DNA from: a virus
DNA length: 46,697 nucleotides
Direction: 5' to 3' (one strand)
Virus record (IMG/VR): IMGVR_UViG_3300023196_003246
Span: 1-46,697 of that record
This document shows, piece by piece, positions 17,438 through 27,068 of the stretch (positions are counted from its first letter, which is position 1; the number at the start of each line of letters is the position of its first letter). The translations under genes and the position numbers were made by a program. The notes beneath the pieces are model-generated. The model made no database searches. It was not told where the DNA came from and saw nothing but the letters and a program-made list of their open reading frames with translations.

Positions 17438-17665
17438 TTAGAAGCTTCCTCCGTTGATGTCTAAATTCTGCGTTGCACCCGGGGTAAGCGTCAATGTTGC
17501 GTCCCACTTTTTTGTGCCGCTGTTGTATACAAGAACCATGCCGTTAGATAAGGTTGTAGCATTAACATCACTAAGCTCAGACAAAGACAGACCTTGAGCA
17601 CCAGCAAGTGAAGAAATAACTTTTGTTGCGGGTTTCGCTCCTACTCTGACTTTAATTTCAGCCAT
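17438..17665 (-). CDS. Small fibre-associated structural protein, 75 aa
   Basis: Short protein with the block LSLSELSDVNATTLSNGMVL, then VYNSGTKKWDAT, a pattern common in phage fibre and tail-spike N-terminal segments, and a C-terminal INGGSF like that of the next gene. It probably works with the 572-aa fibre-like protein as a partner or attachment piece. An exact TATAAATA lies 26 bases before the ATG, so the two genes likely head a late transcript that continues into genes 13-17. No Shine-Dalgarno is visible. Confidence 0.7.
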   Translation of the reverse strand: MAEIKVRVGAKPATKVISSLAGAQGLSLSELSDVNATTLSNGMVLVYNSGTKKWDATLTLTPGATQNLDINGGSF

Positions 17666-17691
17666 TTATATACAATTCAAGATTGTAGAAA

Positions 17692-17699
17692 TATTTATA
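17692..17699 (-). promoter_or_regulatory. T4-type late promoter TATAAATA before the 75-aa fibre gene
   Basis: Exact TATAAATA on the minus strand, inside the last codons of the 59-aa gene and 26 bases before the ATG at 17665. This is the probable start of the fibre, neck and terminase transcript. Confidence 0.75.
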
Positions 17700-17874
17700 T
17701 TCCTTCAAGTCCTAGTCCTGCAACTACCTCTTGTTGCTTTAAATATAGTTTTACATAAGATTTTGCAATATTTTTTAGCATCTCGGTATTATCACAGGAA
17801 TCAATTTCTCTAGAAAGTTTGATGTATTCAAAACTTTTAGAAAGTTTTTTGAGTTCAATATCGTCTGGGTCCAT
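17695..17874 (-). CDS. Small conserved cyanophage protein, 59 aa, function unknown
   Basis: Starts MDPDDIELKKLSKSFEYIKL and is mostly helical, acidic at the start and Lys-rich in the middle, ending in a hydrophobic VVAGLGLEGI. It has no Cys pair or membrane segment. I recognise it as a small protein that recurs next to the same 76-aa neighbour in cyanophage structural clusters. Its ATG lies 20 bases before the neighbour's stop, so the two reading frames overlap and translation is probably coupled. Function unknown; a chaperone or assembly factor for the adjacent fibre proteins would fit the position only. Confidence 0.7.
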   Translation of the reverse strand: MDPDDIELKKLSKSFEYIKLSREIDSCDNTEMLKNIAKSYVKLYLKQQEVVAGLGLEGI

Positions 17875-18085
17875 TTGTCAACTCCTTTAGTAAAGATTTA
17901 ATTTCTTCTATATCAGATTTAAGTGTGTCAAGTTCTTGCTTTTCATTTTGTTTTAGACGTTTTAATTTGATATAGTTATCATAACCATCTTTATTTGTAT
18001 TAACAATGGAACCAGTATTCTTGTCTCGATACAAATTTTGATGTCCCTCAACAGGAATTAAATCTTCATATTCTGAATGTGGCAT
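17855..18085 (-). CDS. Small conserved cyanophage protein, 76 aa, function unknown
   Basis: N-terminal half holds the conserved-looking block EGHQNLYRDKNTGSIVNTNK followed by YDNYI; the C-terminal half is a Lys/Glu/Leu-rich helix (LKQNEKQELDTLKSDIEEIK) likely to form a coiled coil. I start it at ATG 18085, directly after the stop of the 2461-aa gene (one base between), rather than at the more upstream codon in the same frame, which would lie wholly inside the larger gene. Similar proteins occur singly in many cyanophage structural regions. No function is known to me. Confidence 0.75.
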   Translation of the reverse strand: MPHSEYEDLIPVEGHQNLYRDKNTGSIVNTNKDGYDNYIKLKRLKQNEKQELDTLKSDIEEIKSLLKELTNGPRRY

Positions 18086-18086
18086 A

Positions 18087-21000
18087 TTATGCAAGGGCGA
18101 TACATCTAAAGTCTTTGAGTTTAACTGGAGTAGACTCATTAGTTGATGATGTGACAATTTTAATGCTAAATCCGTCAAATTGTTCCAAATTATTTACTGA
18201 GAATTGATATTCTGAGAAAGTTTCTGGATCATTTGGCGTACTCTTAGCATCTGGTCTTCCACTATTTTTAGTTATATCAATAATTTGATCTCCAAATCCG
18301 TCACCGTCAGTATCTTTAGTATTGTCATAACCAGGAAATGGTGTGAATGATTGATCAATCTCTGCAGAATCCGCTCTATGAAGTCTATAGAAAACTCTAA
18401 TGTCTGAATTTTCCTGTACACATGCCGCAATAAGAACTTTTAAACTAGATGCTGGTTGCTCAAGAGAAGTCATTCTTGTGACAAAAACTGTACTATGAGG
18501 ATCATTCTTTATAGTATTTGTTCTAGAATCTAACACATAATCATCAACTGGATGGTTGATTTTATTTCTACCAAGAACCCAAGTTGCATTTTGTATGTCC
18601 ATTACTGGGGATAAATTTTTATCCTCTGATTCAAAATCAACACGTAAAGTCAATGATTTATTTTTCGGTAGACTTGTTAGTTGTTGTTTCTCGTTTATTC
18701 TAGATGCAACCAATCTAGGAGTATTAAAATGATGAACCTTGTTTATTGTTATTGATTCATATCCTTGGTCAATGAATGAAACCTCATTTCCGCCAGCACT
18801 AGTTCCAGAAATAGTTCTTACTTGTGCTTTTATTTTAGTTCCTTTTCCAGGTGTAATATAATTAAACTGCGCTGTGAGAGAACTGAACTGATAGTTCTGT
18901 GAAATTCCAACATTGTTATTACCAACTGCTTTTTGTCCATTGAAGTTGAGTCTACTTCCACCAGCATCTCTGCTGCTGTATGCAGTAGATCTATTAAATC
19001 TTAGATGATAATGATCAATATTGTCATTATCATCTACATAATAAGTTGATGGTAAATTATGAGTTGTATTAATTCTTCTCAGATTAACTCCACCAATTTC
19101 ATATGGTTGAATAAATTCATCAGTACTATGTGCAGATTGTGTTGTAGAATCAATACCTCTATTGATAATTGTTAGGGTTCCGGAAACACCTGAAGTATTG
19201 GTAATTCCAGAATATTCTACAATTTCATCTGCAATTTTTGCATACCCACCGGAAGTTGAAATTCCTTCATAATTAGCAAATGGTGTAGTATCTGCAATAG
19301 AAACAACCGTTTCATTTTTCCCTAAAGTGGCAGTAAGTTTTACTTTTTCTCTATCTGATGCTACATCAACAATTTCTACATCATTATTTGCGCCATGATG
19401 TGCATGATTGTATTGAACAATCTTCATGACGTTGCCATCATATTTTTCATCGATGATTGATGATTGACTATTTGGTGCAGTATCAAAGTTTGCAGATCCA
19501 CTTGTTTTGGATGATATCAAATAATCTGTTGTAAATCTTTGCAAACGGGTTGCTGCTGGGAAATGCTCACCTTGTACATTAGTGAGATATAAGGTGCTAG
19601 TAACACCTACATTAGTAACTGCAAAAATTGCACCAGTTCCTTTAACGATATTTGATGTTGTAATACCTAATAGGTCTCCAACCGAATATCCTTCACCAGC
19701 GGTTAGGATATTAATACCAGAAACTTGACCACTTGCATCTACTGTAACCTTAGCAGTTGCTCCACTCCCATTGCCTTTAAGGGTATAAAGACTTATTTTG
19801 TCTGGATTTACACTACTACTATATCCGATACCTGCGTTTGCAATTTCGCCAGAACTTGCTCCAATTACGATTCCACCACCAACTTTTTCAATAAATCCAT
19901 ATAAATCATTGTTACCCAATACTCCTACCATTGTGCCAGGAACAAAGTTTGTAGTATCAGCAGCAATTGCGCCGATGCAACTTACTTTTAATTTTCTTGG
20001 TAGAAGTTCAACTGGATTCTTAGGAAGATCAGAAGCATTGGAACCTTTAGATCCAATATTGCTATTATATGCAATTAGGGTGCCTTTTTTAACAAACTCT
20101 GCTTTTCTGATTTTAAAAGTCAAATCTTGATATTGACTTGCAGTCCAAATTGTACCATTTTGAGATTTAAATAATGAACCACCAATATACTGCTTAGAAA
20201 CAACAACATTCTCCGAATTGGGTAAAATTGATGATTGGACAGTTTTCTGTCCCATTGTTGCTGTCCACATCTCATATCCATCAGATGCTGGAGAGAGAAG
20301 AACAATTGCATATTCTCTATCTGCCTCAAGATATACTGGTGATGGAAACTTAATTGTTGTTGGTACTGATGCATCATTAGAAACTTTAATATCTTTAGGA
20401 TTTAAAGCAATTTGAGTAAAGTCTTGAACGAGAAGATTTGTAGGAGTACCTAATTCTACTGTTCTAAGTTCAACAAATATTTTCGAGTTAGGATCCTTAG
20501 TTGCAAAAAATAGATCAAAGGAAGTCAGGAATATACCAGTACCATCAACAAGGAAACTTTGTGCAAGAGGGTCTCTATGTGCCGCTTTAACAGTAACGCT
20601 AACTTTAGTTTTCTTTGCTTTTGGTTTGGGTGGATTTCTAACCTGAACAATATCTTGTTCTTGCGTAATAATAATTCCCGAACCGCTATAAGTACCAATA
20701 GCTTCAGATGCTTGTGCTGTAGAACCTGGAAGTGGAGTTACTCCAGCAGGAACAGCAGTAATTCTTAAAGTTTTAGTTCCACTCTTAACTTTAACTGGTG
20801 CCGCTGGTTTTTTGTTTGGATCACGGAAGTGGAAACAAGCAATAATGTCACCCCAATTATCGGAAGTTAAATCAAAGTTTTTAACCTTAGCAACAGCACC
20901 ACTAGTTTTACCTACAATTTTGCAACCTTTTGTAATATACCCATAAAATTCTTCATTATTTGCTAACTTAGTAAGATCAAAATTGATTAACTTTGAAGAT

Positions 21001-24000
21001 GCAGAATAATTTTCTGGAGGTGCTGAACCTTTCTTATTGTATGGATTAACAGTATATGCCTCATATGCAATCTGACTAAATGCAACAAAATCTGGAATTT
21101 TTTTACCAAATTTGTGATTTGGTGCTTTCAATTTCATATGACCAATTTTTTTACCATTTTTAAAAATGTCTACTTTTTCAGACTTATTAAAAGTTCCAGA
21201 TTGCATATCAATTTCAACCAATTTTGGAATGATATCTAATTGCTGACTATCTAAGAAATGATAATGTTTTGTGTTAGGTTTTAGACCATTTGCATAGAAG
21301 TAAACTTCTCTAGAACGCATAAATGGATCTACCGTGCTAGTAATTTTGACATTTTCAACATAGTCATATTCTTTAGAAGGTCCTACAAGTTTTGGTTTAT
21401 ATGTAGTTGTTTTAGTAATAATTTGATCAACAAATTTTTTCGTCTTCTTCTCATTTCTTCCACGACCCTTTTTATAAGTTACATATTCAACTTTCTTATC
21501 AATATTAACATGAACTGATGCCTTCTGCACCCACTTTGCACCAGAAGATTCTGTTCTTGTATGATCAATATAGATTGTACGAGTCCAATTATCTGCGGGT
21601 GGAGTTAACTGAACACCACCAACATAAACAATAACATTGAATGGATTTACATTTTCAACATTAGTTGCATGTGGTTGATCGAGAAAATCAACTTCATCAT
21701 ATTTTAGTGTTAATATATCACCAGTTTTTTGAATATTTTTATCAAATAATGGTAAATTTTGTGTTACAAGGTCATCATTTTCAGTATCAACTGCTTCATC
21801 CCATGCAAGGTCAGCATTTAAAGACCAGAACTCAACAGGAGAAATTGCCATTTTTTGTTCTGAGTTTATATCAATTCTTGTATGTTTTGGATCTGCAAGA
21901 GATTTATCTTTAAAATCAGAAACAATAAATCCAGATTTAAATCTATTCAATCCATTTGCATCTGTAATTTCTGTTGTAGCAGTATTGAGTTCAAGAAGAC
22001 TTAATGAGGTAACTTCCTCAAGATTTTCAATTCTATCTTCTAATGCTGCAATATCCCTCATCGTAAATCTTCTGTTATCCCTCAACAGAATTCCTGGATC
22101 TTTAGTTGCATTGAAAAGATATGCTGGATATGCAATGAGAGCAACTTCCATTGCATCATCGGCAAGACCTGGTATTTGGGGATCTTCTGAAGCTTCACCT
22201 TGAATAACCTCAACTTCACCAAGACGATTAATTGATATTAAATCAACCCTAGGCACATAATAACTAAGACCAACTTTAGTAGTTTCTTCAGGTGTAACTA
22301 CATATCTGTAATTTGTAGAAAATTCTCTAGCATCATATGCAAATGGAGACATTGTTGCAGTTGATGCATCAAAATCCCTTACTCTTGGTCTAAAGTCTAA
22401 TAAATCACTTACTCTAGTTCCATTGGTAACTGTTGGAATATCACTTGCATATCTTTCTGCAGTATATGAATTAACCGTAAAAATATCTCCAACATTAGTC
22501 GATCCAGAACCTACTCTATACTGATCATAAATGACTTGTAATTGTTTAGTTGGAATTGCAAATCCATCTCTTCTTCTAATACGAGAGAAATCTACATATT
22601 GACTTTTATGTCCTTTTTCTAAGATATAATTGTCAGTTCTATCAATATAACTACCAGGTGTAAATTCTTGAACGACTAAATTCAGTGAGGAATTTTTAAA
22701 TGAAACATCTTCACCAACATTAAAATCATTATCATTTAGAGGAACATATTGAACATCCGTCGCATTTGCTTCTATAACTTGACCAACTGCTCTACTGCTT
22801 TGTCCTACAATTTTTTCGCCAATAATAACATTTTCATTTAAAGAAAGACCGGTTGCAAATTTTAAAGTATCTAATATAGGAGCATTATCGTTGGTGGATT
22901 CATATACTGCAAGGACATTAACCACATCTGCAGTATTTAATGAAATTTCTTCATCTTCAATTCTTAATCCATAAAACTTACTTGTACTGAGACCTGCAGT
23001 ATTTGGAGATTTTCCATTTGATCTTGTAATGGAAACAATATTACTTTTTACATAATTATTTGTCTTATGAGTAACATCAGTTTTTATTAAAGTTCCAATT
23101 ACTACTACGTTAGTTTGACTTACTGTTAATCCTTTAAGTGTAACTTGAGTTGCACCATATGTAAACTGATCAGAAGTTAAATTCTCCGTGGTTCCATCAG
23201 AATAATGAACTGAATATCTTTCAGTATCAAATGGTTCAAAGAATACACTATTAATACCGACAGTAGTATCTAAAAAATCACTAGTAGTAAGTAACATTTC
23301 GCCGTTAGGATCTGTAGATCTACCAGTGATTTGCTTTGTTATAACTAACTCCGCATTTGATAAATCAACAGAAGACACATTAAATCTTGGAAGTTCCGAA
23401 TAAAGACCAGACTGTTGTGAAGCATGAATCTTTGGAACCATCAAAGAGAAATTTGATTCACCATTAGATACAGTTTTATCACAAATGCCAGTAATAGTAC
23501 TGGATGGACTTGCCAAAGTTAGTTCATCTCCAGTAGCATTAATTGCTGAAATTTCATTAAAGTTTGGATCTGTTCCCGCTGCATTTTGATACTTTAAGAT
23601 CGCACCAGTTTTAATTCCAGTTACGCCTGCAAAAAATCGTCCAGGAACTTTACCAGTATTACCACCAGTTACTAATAACTTGTCATTTTTGCCAAAGTCC
23701 GGTAAAGACTTTTCATACAAAATGGTATCAGCAATGAAGTCTTTTTGAATATTTGAATCAAGATTAGTTGAATCCTGATAAACAGATTTGATATCTTCTA
23801 CAGTAAACTCTTCTACTGCAGTTACACCAAAAGTATATTCTTCAATTTCATTAACAATGACTTGTTCGCCTTTCTGGAACGTTCCGGAAGTTTGTATTAA
23901 ACTCATACATAAAGGACTTCTCTTACTGTCAAGGTACCCTGTAGCACCAGTAGAAAGACCTCTTACGTATGACCCGAGAGGAATAACCTCATCACCACTT

Positions 24001-25472
24001 ATAACGCTTATAACGCTTGATACATAGACATCTGTGTATGTCTGAATATCAAAAAGATATAAATCCCAACTTGTTGTATTACCTTCATATGGTGCATCAC
24101 TTACACCATACCAATAAATTCTAGCTTCACCAACCTTTCTACCGGTTCCTGCATTATTTGTTGAAGTATTTCTCCTTTCATCAAATAATTGAATTACATT
24201 ATCGAATGTATTTTGACCAGGTTTAGTTCCAATACTAATATATGGAACACCTGTTACATTATTAAGTTTAAGAAGACTCCCCATTGAGAAGGGGACCTTG
24301 GTTGCTGCAATGGATTTTGTAGTTCTTGGTTTTGGTACATCAATAATAGTTGATCCAACTAGATCTACATCAAAACCCTTAATATATGCAGTTCCTGCAG
24401 AAATTTTAACACATGCTAAATCTGAGCTAGGAGTATTTCCTTCATCAGTAAGTTGATTTTCTGCAAATAAACCAGAACCACCAGTTTCATTATTCAGAGA
24501 ATCTGAAACATCGACAGTAAAGTTATCAACTGCATAGTTTCCAGATTCTTCAAAGGTTCTTTTTGCAAAATAATCTTTGATAAAATTATATTGAGTCTTT
24601 GCTTCTAATTTTTTAATCCCACCTTCATTAATTCTTACAAGTTCAATAAAATTGGTATCATTAAAATCTTGTAAATCTTTTTTAATTAATCTGGTGCTTA
24701 TTTTTAATCTATCTGCACCAGGTGCAGCAAAATTGGTATATCCTTTAGCGTTATCATTTAATGATGAATTTTGGTCTGCATTTAAAACTTCTTCTATGAC
24801 CTCAAAACCAACTCTATATGACGGTTGATTGTTGTATAAATCGAGAATTATTTGTTCAGTAGGAACATTGACGAAATATCCCCTTATAAAGTAAACTCCT
24901 TCAGATACTCCTACAGCATATCCAATCTTTGTAGAGTCAGTTTCAACCAAAGAAAGAATAGTTTCGCCAGCATTTAAAGTTGTATTTCCATATGTTACAT
25001 TTTCTTCAATAATCAATACTTCAGAATTTGCAAAAAACTCAGTTTCTCCGTCTTCTGCTGTTGTACTGTACTTTACAAAAAGTGTAATTTCTTCTGCATC
25101 TGGTGGAAGAACATAACCTTTAATTATTGCAGTTATATCAGTATCTTGACCTCTTACTTCTATACCTTTACCATTATTAGCACTTACAAGAGTATCAAGA
25201 TAAATGCTAATATCAATACCTAAATGAGTCTCCTTTACTTTAATAGTGGTAAATTCATTATCGCATGTAATTCCTCCAGGAATTACCATAGAACCTTCTT
25301 TGAACATATGTGTTCCGAAAGATTCTATCTGATTCTGCAGGACAGATTGAAGACCTGTTAGTTCTCTTGCCTGAACAGGAAATCCCGGTTTAAAAAGAAC
25401 CTTGTAAAAATTATTATCCTTATCAAAATCATCATAATAAGGATTTACGTTTAAATTAGTCTTCTGTGACAT
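18087..25472 (-). CDS. Giant baseplate/fibre structural protein, 2461 aa (DUF4815-like N-terminus)
   Basis: Occupies the place of T4 genes 9-11. The first ~450 residues (KTNLNVNPYYDDFDKDNNFY, KVLFKPGFPVQARELTGLQS) match, from memory, the family listed as DUF4815, seen in T4-like marine phage tail proteins. The middle has a Lys-rich patch (KKGRGRNEKKTKKF) and a beta-rich block HRDPLAQSFLVDGTGIFLTS. Later parts carry Gly-Tyr repeats (NAGIGYSSS, AGEGYSVGD), a turn motif ADEIVEYSG shared in type with the 4272-aa gp7, and a C-terminal EF-hand-like loop DTDGDGFGDQIID near 18279-18314. It probably links the baseplate wedge to fibres. It follows gene 8 after 3 bases; a weak GGA stands before the ATG. 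Confidence 0.82.
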   Translation of the reverse strand: MSQKTNLNVNPYYDDFDKDNNFYKVLFKPGFPVQARELTGLQSVLQNQIESFGTHMFKEGSMVIPGGITCDNEFTTIKVKETHLGIDISIYLDTLVSANNGKGIEVRGQDTDITAIIKGYVLPPDAEEITLFVKYSTTAEDGETEFFANSEVLIIEENVTYGNTTLNAGETILSLVETDSTKIGYAVGVSEGVYFIRGYFVNVPTEQIILDLYNNQPSYRVGFEVIEEVLNADQNSSLNDNAKGYTNFAAPGADRLKISTRLIKKDLQDFNDTNFIELVRINEGGIKKLEAKTQYNFIKDYFAKRTFEESGNYAVDNFTVDVSDSLNNETGGSGLFAENQLTDEGNTPSSDLACVKISAGTAYIKGFDVDLVGSTIIDVPKPRTTKSIAATKVPFSMGSLLKLNNVTGVPYISIGTKPGQNTFDNVIQLFDERRNTSTNNAGTGRKVGEARIYWYGVSDAPYEGNTTSWDLYLFDIQTYTDVYVSSVISVISGDEVIPLGSYVRGLSTGATGYLDSKRSPLCMSLIQTSGTFQKGEQVIVNEIEEYTFGVTAVEEFTVEDIKSVYQDSTNLDSNIQKDFIADTILYEKSLPDFGKNDKLLVTGGNTGKVPGRFFAGVTGIKTGAILKYQNAAGTDPNFNEISAINATGDELTLASPSSTITGICDKTVSNGESNFSLMVPKIHASQQSGLYSELPRFNVSSVDLSNAELVITKQITGRSTDPNGEMLLTTSDFLDTTVGINSVFFEPFDTERYSVHYSDGTTENLTSDQFTYGATQVTLKGLTVSQTNVVVIGTLIKTDVTHKTNNYVKSNIVSITRSNGKSPNTAGLSTSKFYGLRIEDEEISLNTADVVNVLAVYESTNDNAPILDTLKFATGLSLNENVIIGEKIVGQSSRAVGQVIEANATDVQYVPLNDNDFNVGEDVSFKNSSLNLVVQEFTPGSYIDRTDNYILEKGHKSQYVDFSRIRRRDGFAIPTKQLQVIYDQYRVGSGSTNVGDIFTVNSYTAERYASDIPTVTNGTRVSDLLDFRPRVRDFDASTATMSPFAYDAREFSTNYRYVVTPEETTKVGLSYYVPRVDLISINRLGEVEVIQGEASEDPQIPGLADDAMEVALIAYPAYLFNATKDPGILLRDNRRFTMRDIAALEDRIENLEEVTSLSLLELNTATTEITDANGLNRFKSGFIVSDFKDKSLADPKHTRIDINSEQKMAISPVEFWSLNADLAWDEAVDTENDDLVTQNLPLFDKNIQKTGDILTLKYDEVDFLDQPHATNVENVNPFNVIVYVGGVQLTPPADNWTRTIYIDHTRTESSGAKWVQKASVHVNIDKKVEYVTYKKGRGRNEKKTKKFVDQIITKTTTYKPKLVGPSKEYDYVENVKITSTVDPFMRSREVYFYANGLKPNTKHYHFLDSQQLDIIPKLVEIDMQSGTFNKSEKVDIFKNGKKIGHMKLKAPNHKFGKKIPDFVAFSQIAYEAYTVNPYNKKGSAPPENYSASSKLINFDLTKLANNEEFYGYITKGCKIVGKTSGAVAKVKNFDLTSDNWGDIIACFHFRDPNKKPAAPVKVKSGTKTLRITAVPAGVTPLPGSTAQASEAIGTYSGSGIIITQEQDIVQVRNPPKPKAKKTKVSVTVKAAHRDPLAQSFLVDGTGIFLTSFDLFFATKDPNSKIFVELRTVELGTPTNLLVQDFTQIALNPKDIKVSNDASVPTTIKFPSPVYLEADREYAIVLLSPASDGYEMWTATMGQKTVQSSILPNSENVVVSKQYIGGSLFKSQNGTIWTASQYQDLTFKIRKAEFVKKGTLIAYNSNIGSKGSNASDLPKNPVELLPRKLKVSCIGAIAADTTNFVPGTMVGVLGNNDLYGFIEKVGGGIVIGASSGEIANAGIGYSSSVNPDKISLYTLKGNGSGATAKVTVDASGQVSGINILTAGEGYSVGDLLGITTSNIVKGTGAIFAVTNVGVTSTLYLTNVQGEHFPAATRLQRFTTDYLISSKTSGSANFDTAPNSQSSIIDEKYDGNVMKIVQYNHAHHGANNDVEIVDVASDREKVKLTATLGKNETVVSIADTTPFANYEGISTSGGYAKIADEIVEYSGITNTSGVSGTLTIINRGIDSTTQSAHSTDEFIQPYEIGGVNLRRINTTHNLPSTYYVDDNDNIDHYHLRFNRSTAYSSRDAGGSRLNFNGQKAVGNNNVGISQNYQFSSLTAQFNYITPGKGTKIKAQVRTISGTSAGGNEVSFIDQGYESITINKVHHFNTPRLVASRINEKQQLTSLPKNKSLTLRVDFESEDKNLSPVMDIQNATWVLGRNKINHPVDDYVLDSRTNTIKNDPHSTVFVTRMTSLEQPASSLKVLIAACVQENSDIRVFYRLHRADSAEIDQSFTPFPGYDNTKDTDGDGFGDQIIDITKNSGRPDAKSTPNDPETFSEYQFSVNNLEQFDGFSIKIVTSSTNESTPVKLKDFRCIALA

Positions 25473-25475
25473 GTT

Positions 25476-27035
25476 TTAGAATTCCAGTATAATTTTGATG
25501 TCTTCTTTTTGTCTCAAGTTCCTAGCAATACTAGGTCTATTATCAAGATAAATTAATTGCCCTGACCCTTTATTTATTTCAGGAACAGATATGCCACCTG
25601 TGAAATTAACTCCCAAATTAATGAGTTTACTTCCTGTCGGATTTGTAGTGATACCAGAGAAATTAAGATCTATAGAACCACTAAATCCAGATTGCTGACC
25701 AATTATTAGATTTGCGCTTGATTCAATATCATAGTTTCTACCATTAGTAGAAATGCCAACATAATCTTGATGATCTAAAGTGGTTTGATTAAAGTACAAC
25801 GAACGGTCTTGAATATATTTAAGTACTTTTGTTTCACTATCATATGATGAAATATATCCGTATGCTTTTCCTACATTATTTGTAAGAGGTTGCTCAATTT
25901 TTTCTCCAATAATTGGGGTGCCAATAATGTTTGAAAATTTTATAGAATTCAATCCACTAAAAGTTGAACCTGTAAAGATATTATTTGTACCAACAGATGT
26001 TGGATTTTTTACGATTGAAACTTGTGCAAAACTAGTATCAACTGGAAAATCTTTAGTTGAATCATCAAATCTAGCATAGATTAGAACCTTATCAGATCCT
26101 AATTCTGAGTAAATATCATCACCATGACCCTTTCCAGGTGGAATTATTGGTATAAGTTTTGCACTAGAACCAGTTGTATTTGAATTGATAGATCCAAGAT
26201 CTACAAGAGCGTATGAATAATCTTTTCCACCTGCAGTAACTATAGTGTTTGTAATTTTTCCACCTTCAACATCAATTCTGACTTTACCTCCAGTACCATC
26301 ACCAATAATATTCATCTCCTGACTCAATCCACTGGAATAGTTATTACCAGATTTATCAATAAAAACCGTCTTGATTTGATTAAGATTGGTTTGAGAATTT
26401 GCAGAATCTCTTACTGCTTGTATTTGAGTATCAGTTGTTGTTATCCAATTGCTTGGTAAAGTGATATAATCTGTAGAGTCAAATTTAATAATATCACTTG
26501 GAGATACTGTAAATAAGTATTTCCAAACATATCCATCACCACTAGTACCAGCTTTAGTTGGTTCTAAATCCGTAAATGTTGGTTCATCCTGTGATACATT
26601 TCCTTTTGGATTAGTTCCAGTAGAACCATTATCTATACAAATATAAACTCTAAAATCCGAGTTTATTATATAGTAGTTTGCATCAAATAATCTTGATGCA
26701 TTTGTCAATGCGGAGGGAGATGTAATACTGTAGTCATCCCTATACATTTCATATCTACTACCAGCAACCCAATCAATTCTTCTAACAATACGTTTTACAT
26801 TTGCTGAAGATATTTTTTTACCAAATAATAAAACATCGCCTGAGTGATAATTATTAGATTGATTATCCAGTGGTGCTGGTGGCAGAGTATTCCAGTCGGA
26901 AGTTCTACCATATCCAGCAATTGTCGGATTTGGTAGTCCTACAGTGATATAGTATGAGTTAGATCCATTTTCAACCGATTCGACAAAATTGCCGGCATTC
27001 AGAATTCTAAATTGATCGGTAACAATTGCTGACAT
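25476..27035 (-). CDS. 8: Baseplate wedge protein gp8-like, 519 aa
   Basis: Subunit of the baseplate wedge that binds gp7 and gp6 in T4; at 519 aa it is longer than T4 gp8 (334). The N-terminal ~200 residues (VTDQFRILNAGNFVESV, RIDWVAGSRYEMYRDDYS, DGYVWKYLFTVSPSDIIKF) are the segment used by cyanophage gp8 homologues. The C-terminal half contains Gly-Tyr type repeats (SGNNYSSG, AGGKDYSYA). It lies between the giant gp7 and the 2461-aa gene, matching T4 order 7-8. An exact TATAAATA lies 19 bases before the ATG. Confidence 0.88.
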   Translation of the reverse strand: MSAIVTDQFRILNAGNFVESVENGSNSYYITVGLPNPTIAGYGRTSDWNTLPPAPLDNQSNNYHSGDVLLFGKKISSANVKRIVRRIDWVAGSRYEMYRDDYSITSPSALTNASRLFDANYYIINSDFRVYICIDNGSTGTNPKGNVSQDEPTFTDLEPTKAGTSGDGYVWKYLFTVSPSDIIKFDSTDYITLPSNWITTTDTQIQAVRDSANSQTNLNQIKTVFIDKSGNNYSSGLSQEMNIIGDGTGGKVRIDVEGGKITNTIVTAGGKDYSYALVDLGSINSNTTGSSAKLIPIIPPGKGHGDDIYSELGSDKVLIYARFDDSTKDFPVDTSFAQVSIVKNPTSVGTNNIFTGSTFSGLNSIKFSNIIGTPIIGEKIEQPLTNNVGKAYGYISSYDSETKVLKYIQDRSLYFNQTTLDHQDYVGISTNGRNYDIESSANLIIGQQSGFSGSIDLNFSGITTNPTGSKLINLGVNFTGGISVPEINKGSGQLIYLDNRPSIARNLRQKEDIKIILEF

Positions 27036-27054
27036 TTCTTATATCTTTTTTATG

Positions 27055-27062
27055 TATTTATA
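27055..27062 (-). promoter_or_regulatory. T4-type late promoter TATAAATA before gene 8
   Basis: Exact TATAAATA on the minus strand, straddling the short gap between genes 7 and 8, 19 bases before the gene 8 ATG. It would re-start transcription after the 12.8-kb gene 7, avoiding dependence on a very long transcript. Confidence 0.7.
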
Positions 27063-27068
27063 TGGGGT

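Noticed and set aside
17855-18178. Longer version of the 76-aa protein starting at 18178
   Set aside because: The extra 31 residues lie entirely inside the C-terminus of the 2461-aa gene; the ATG at 18085 directly after that stop is the natural start.
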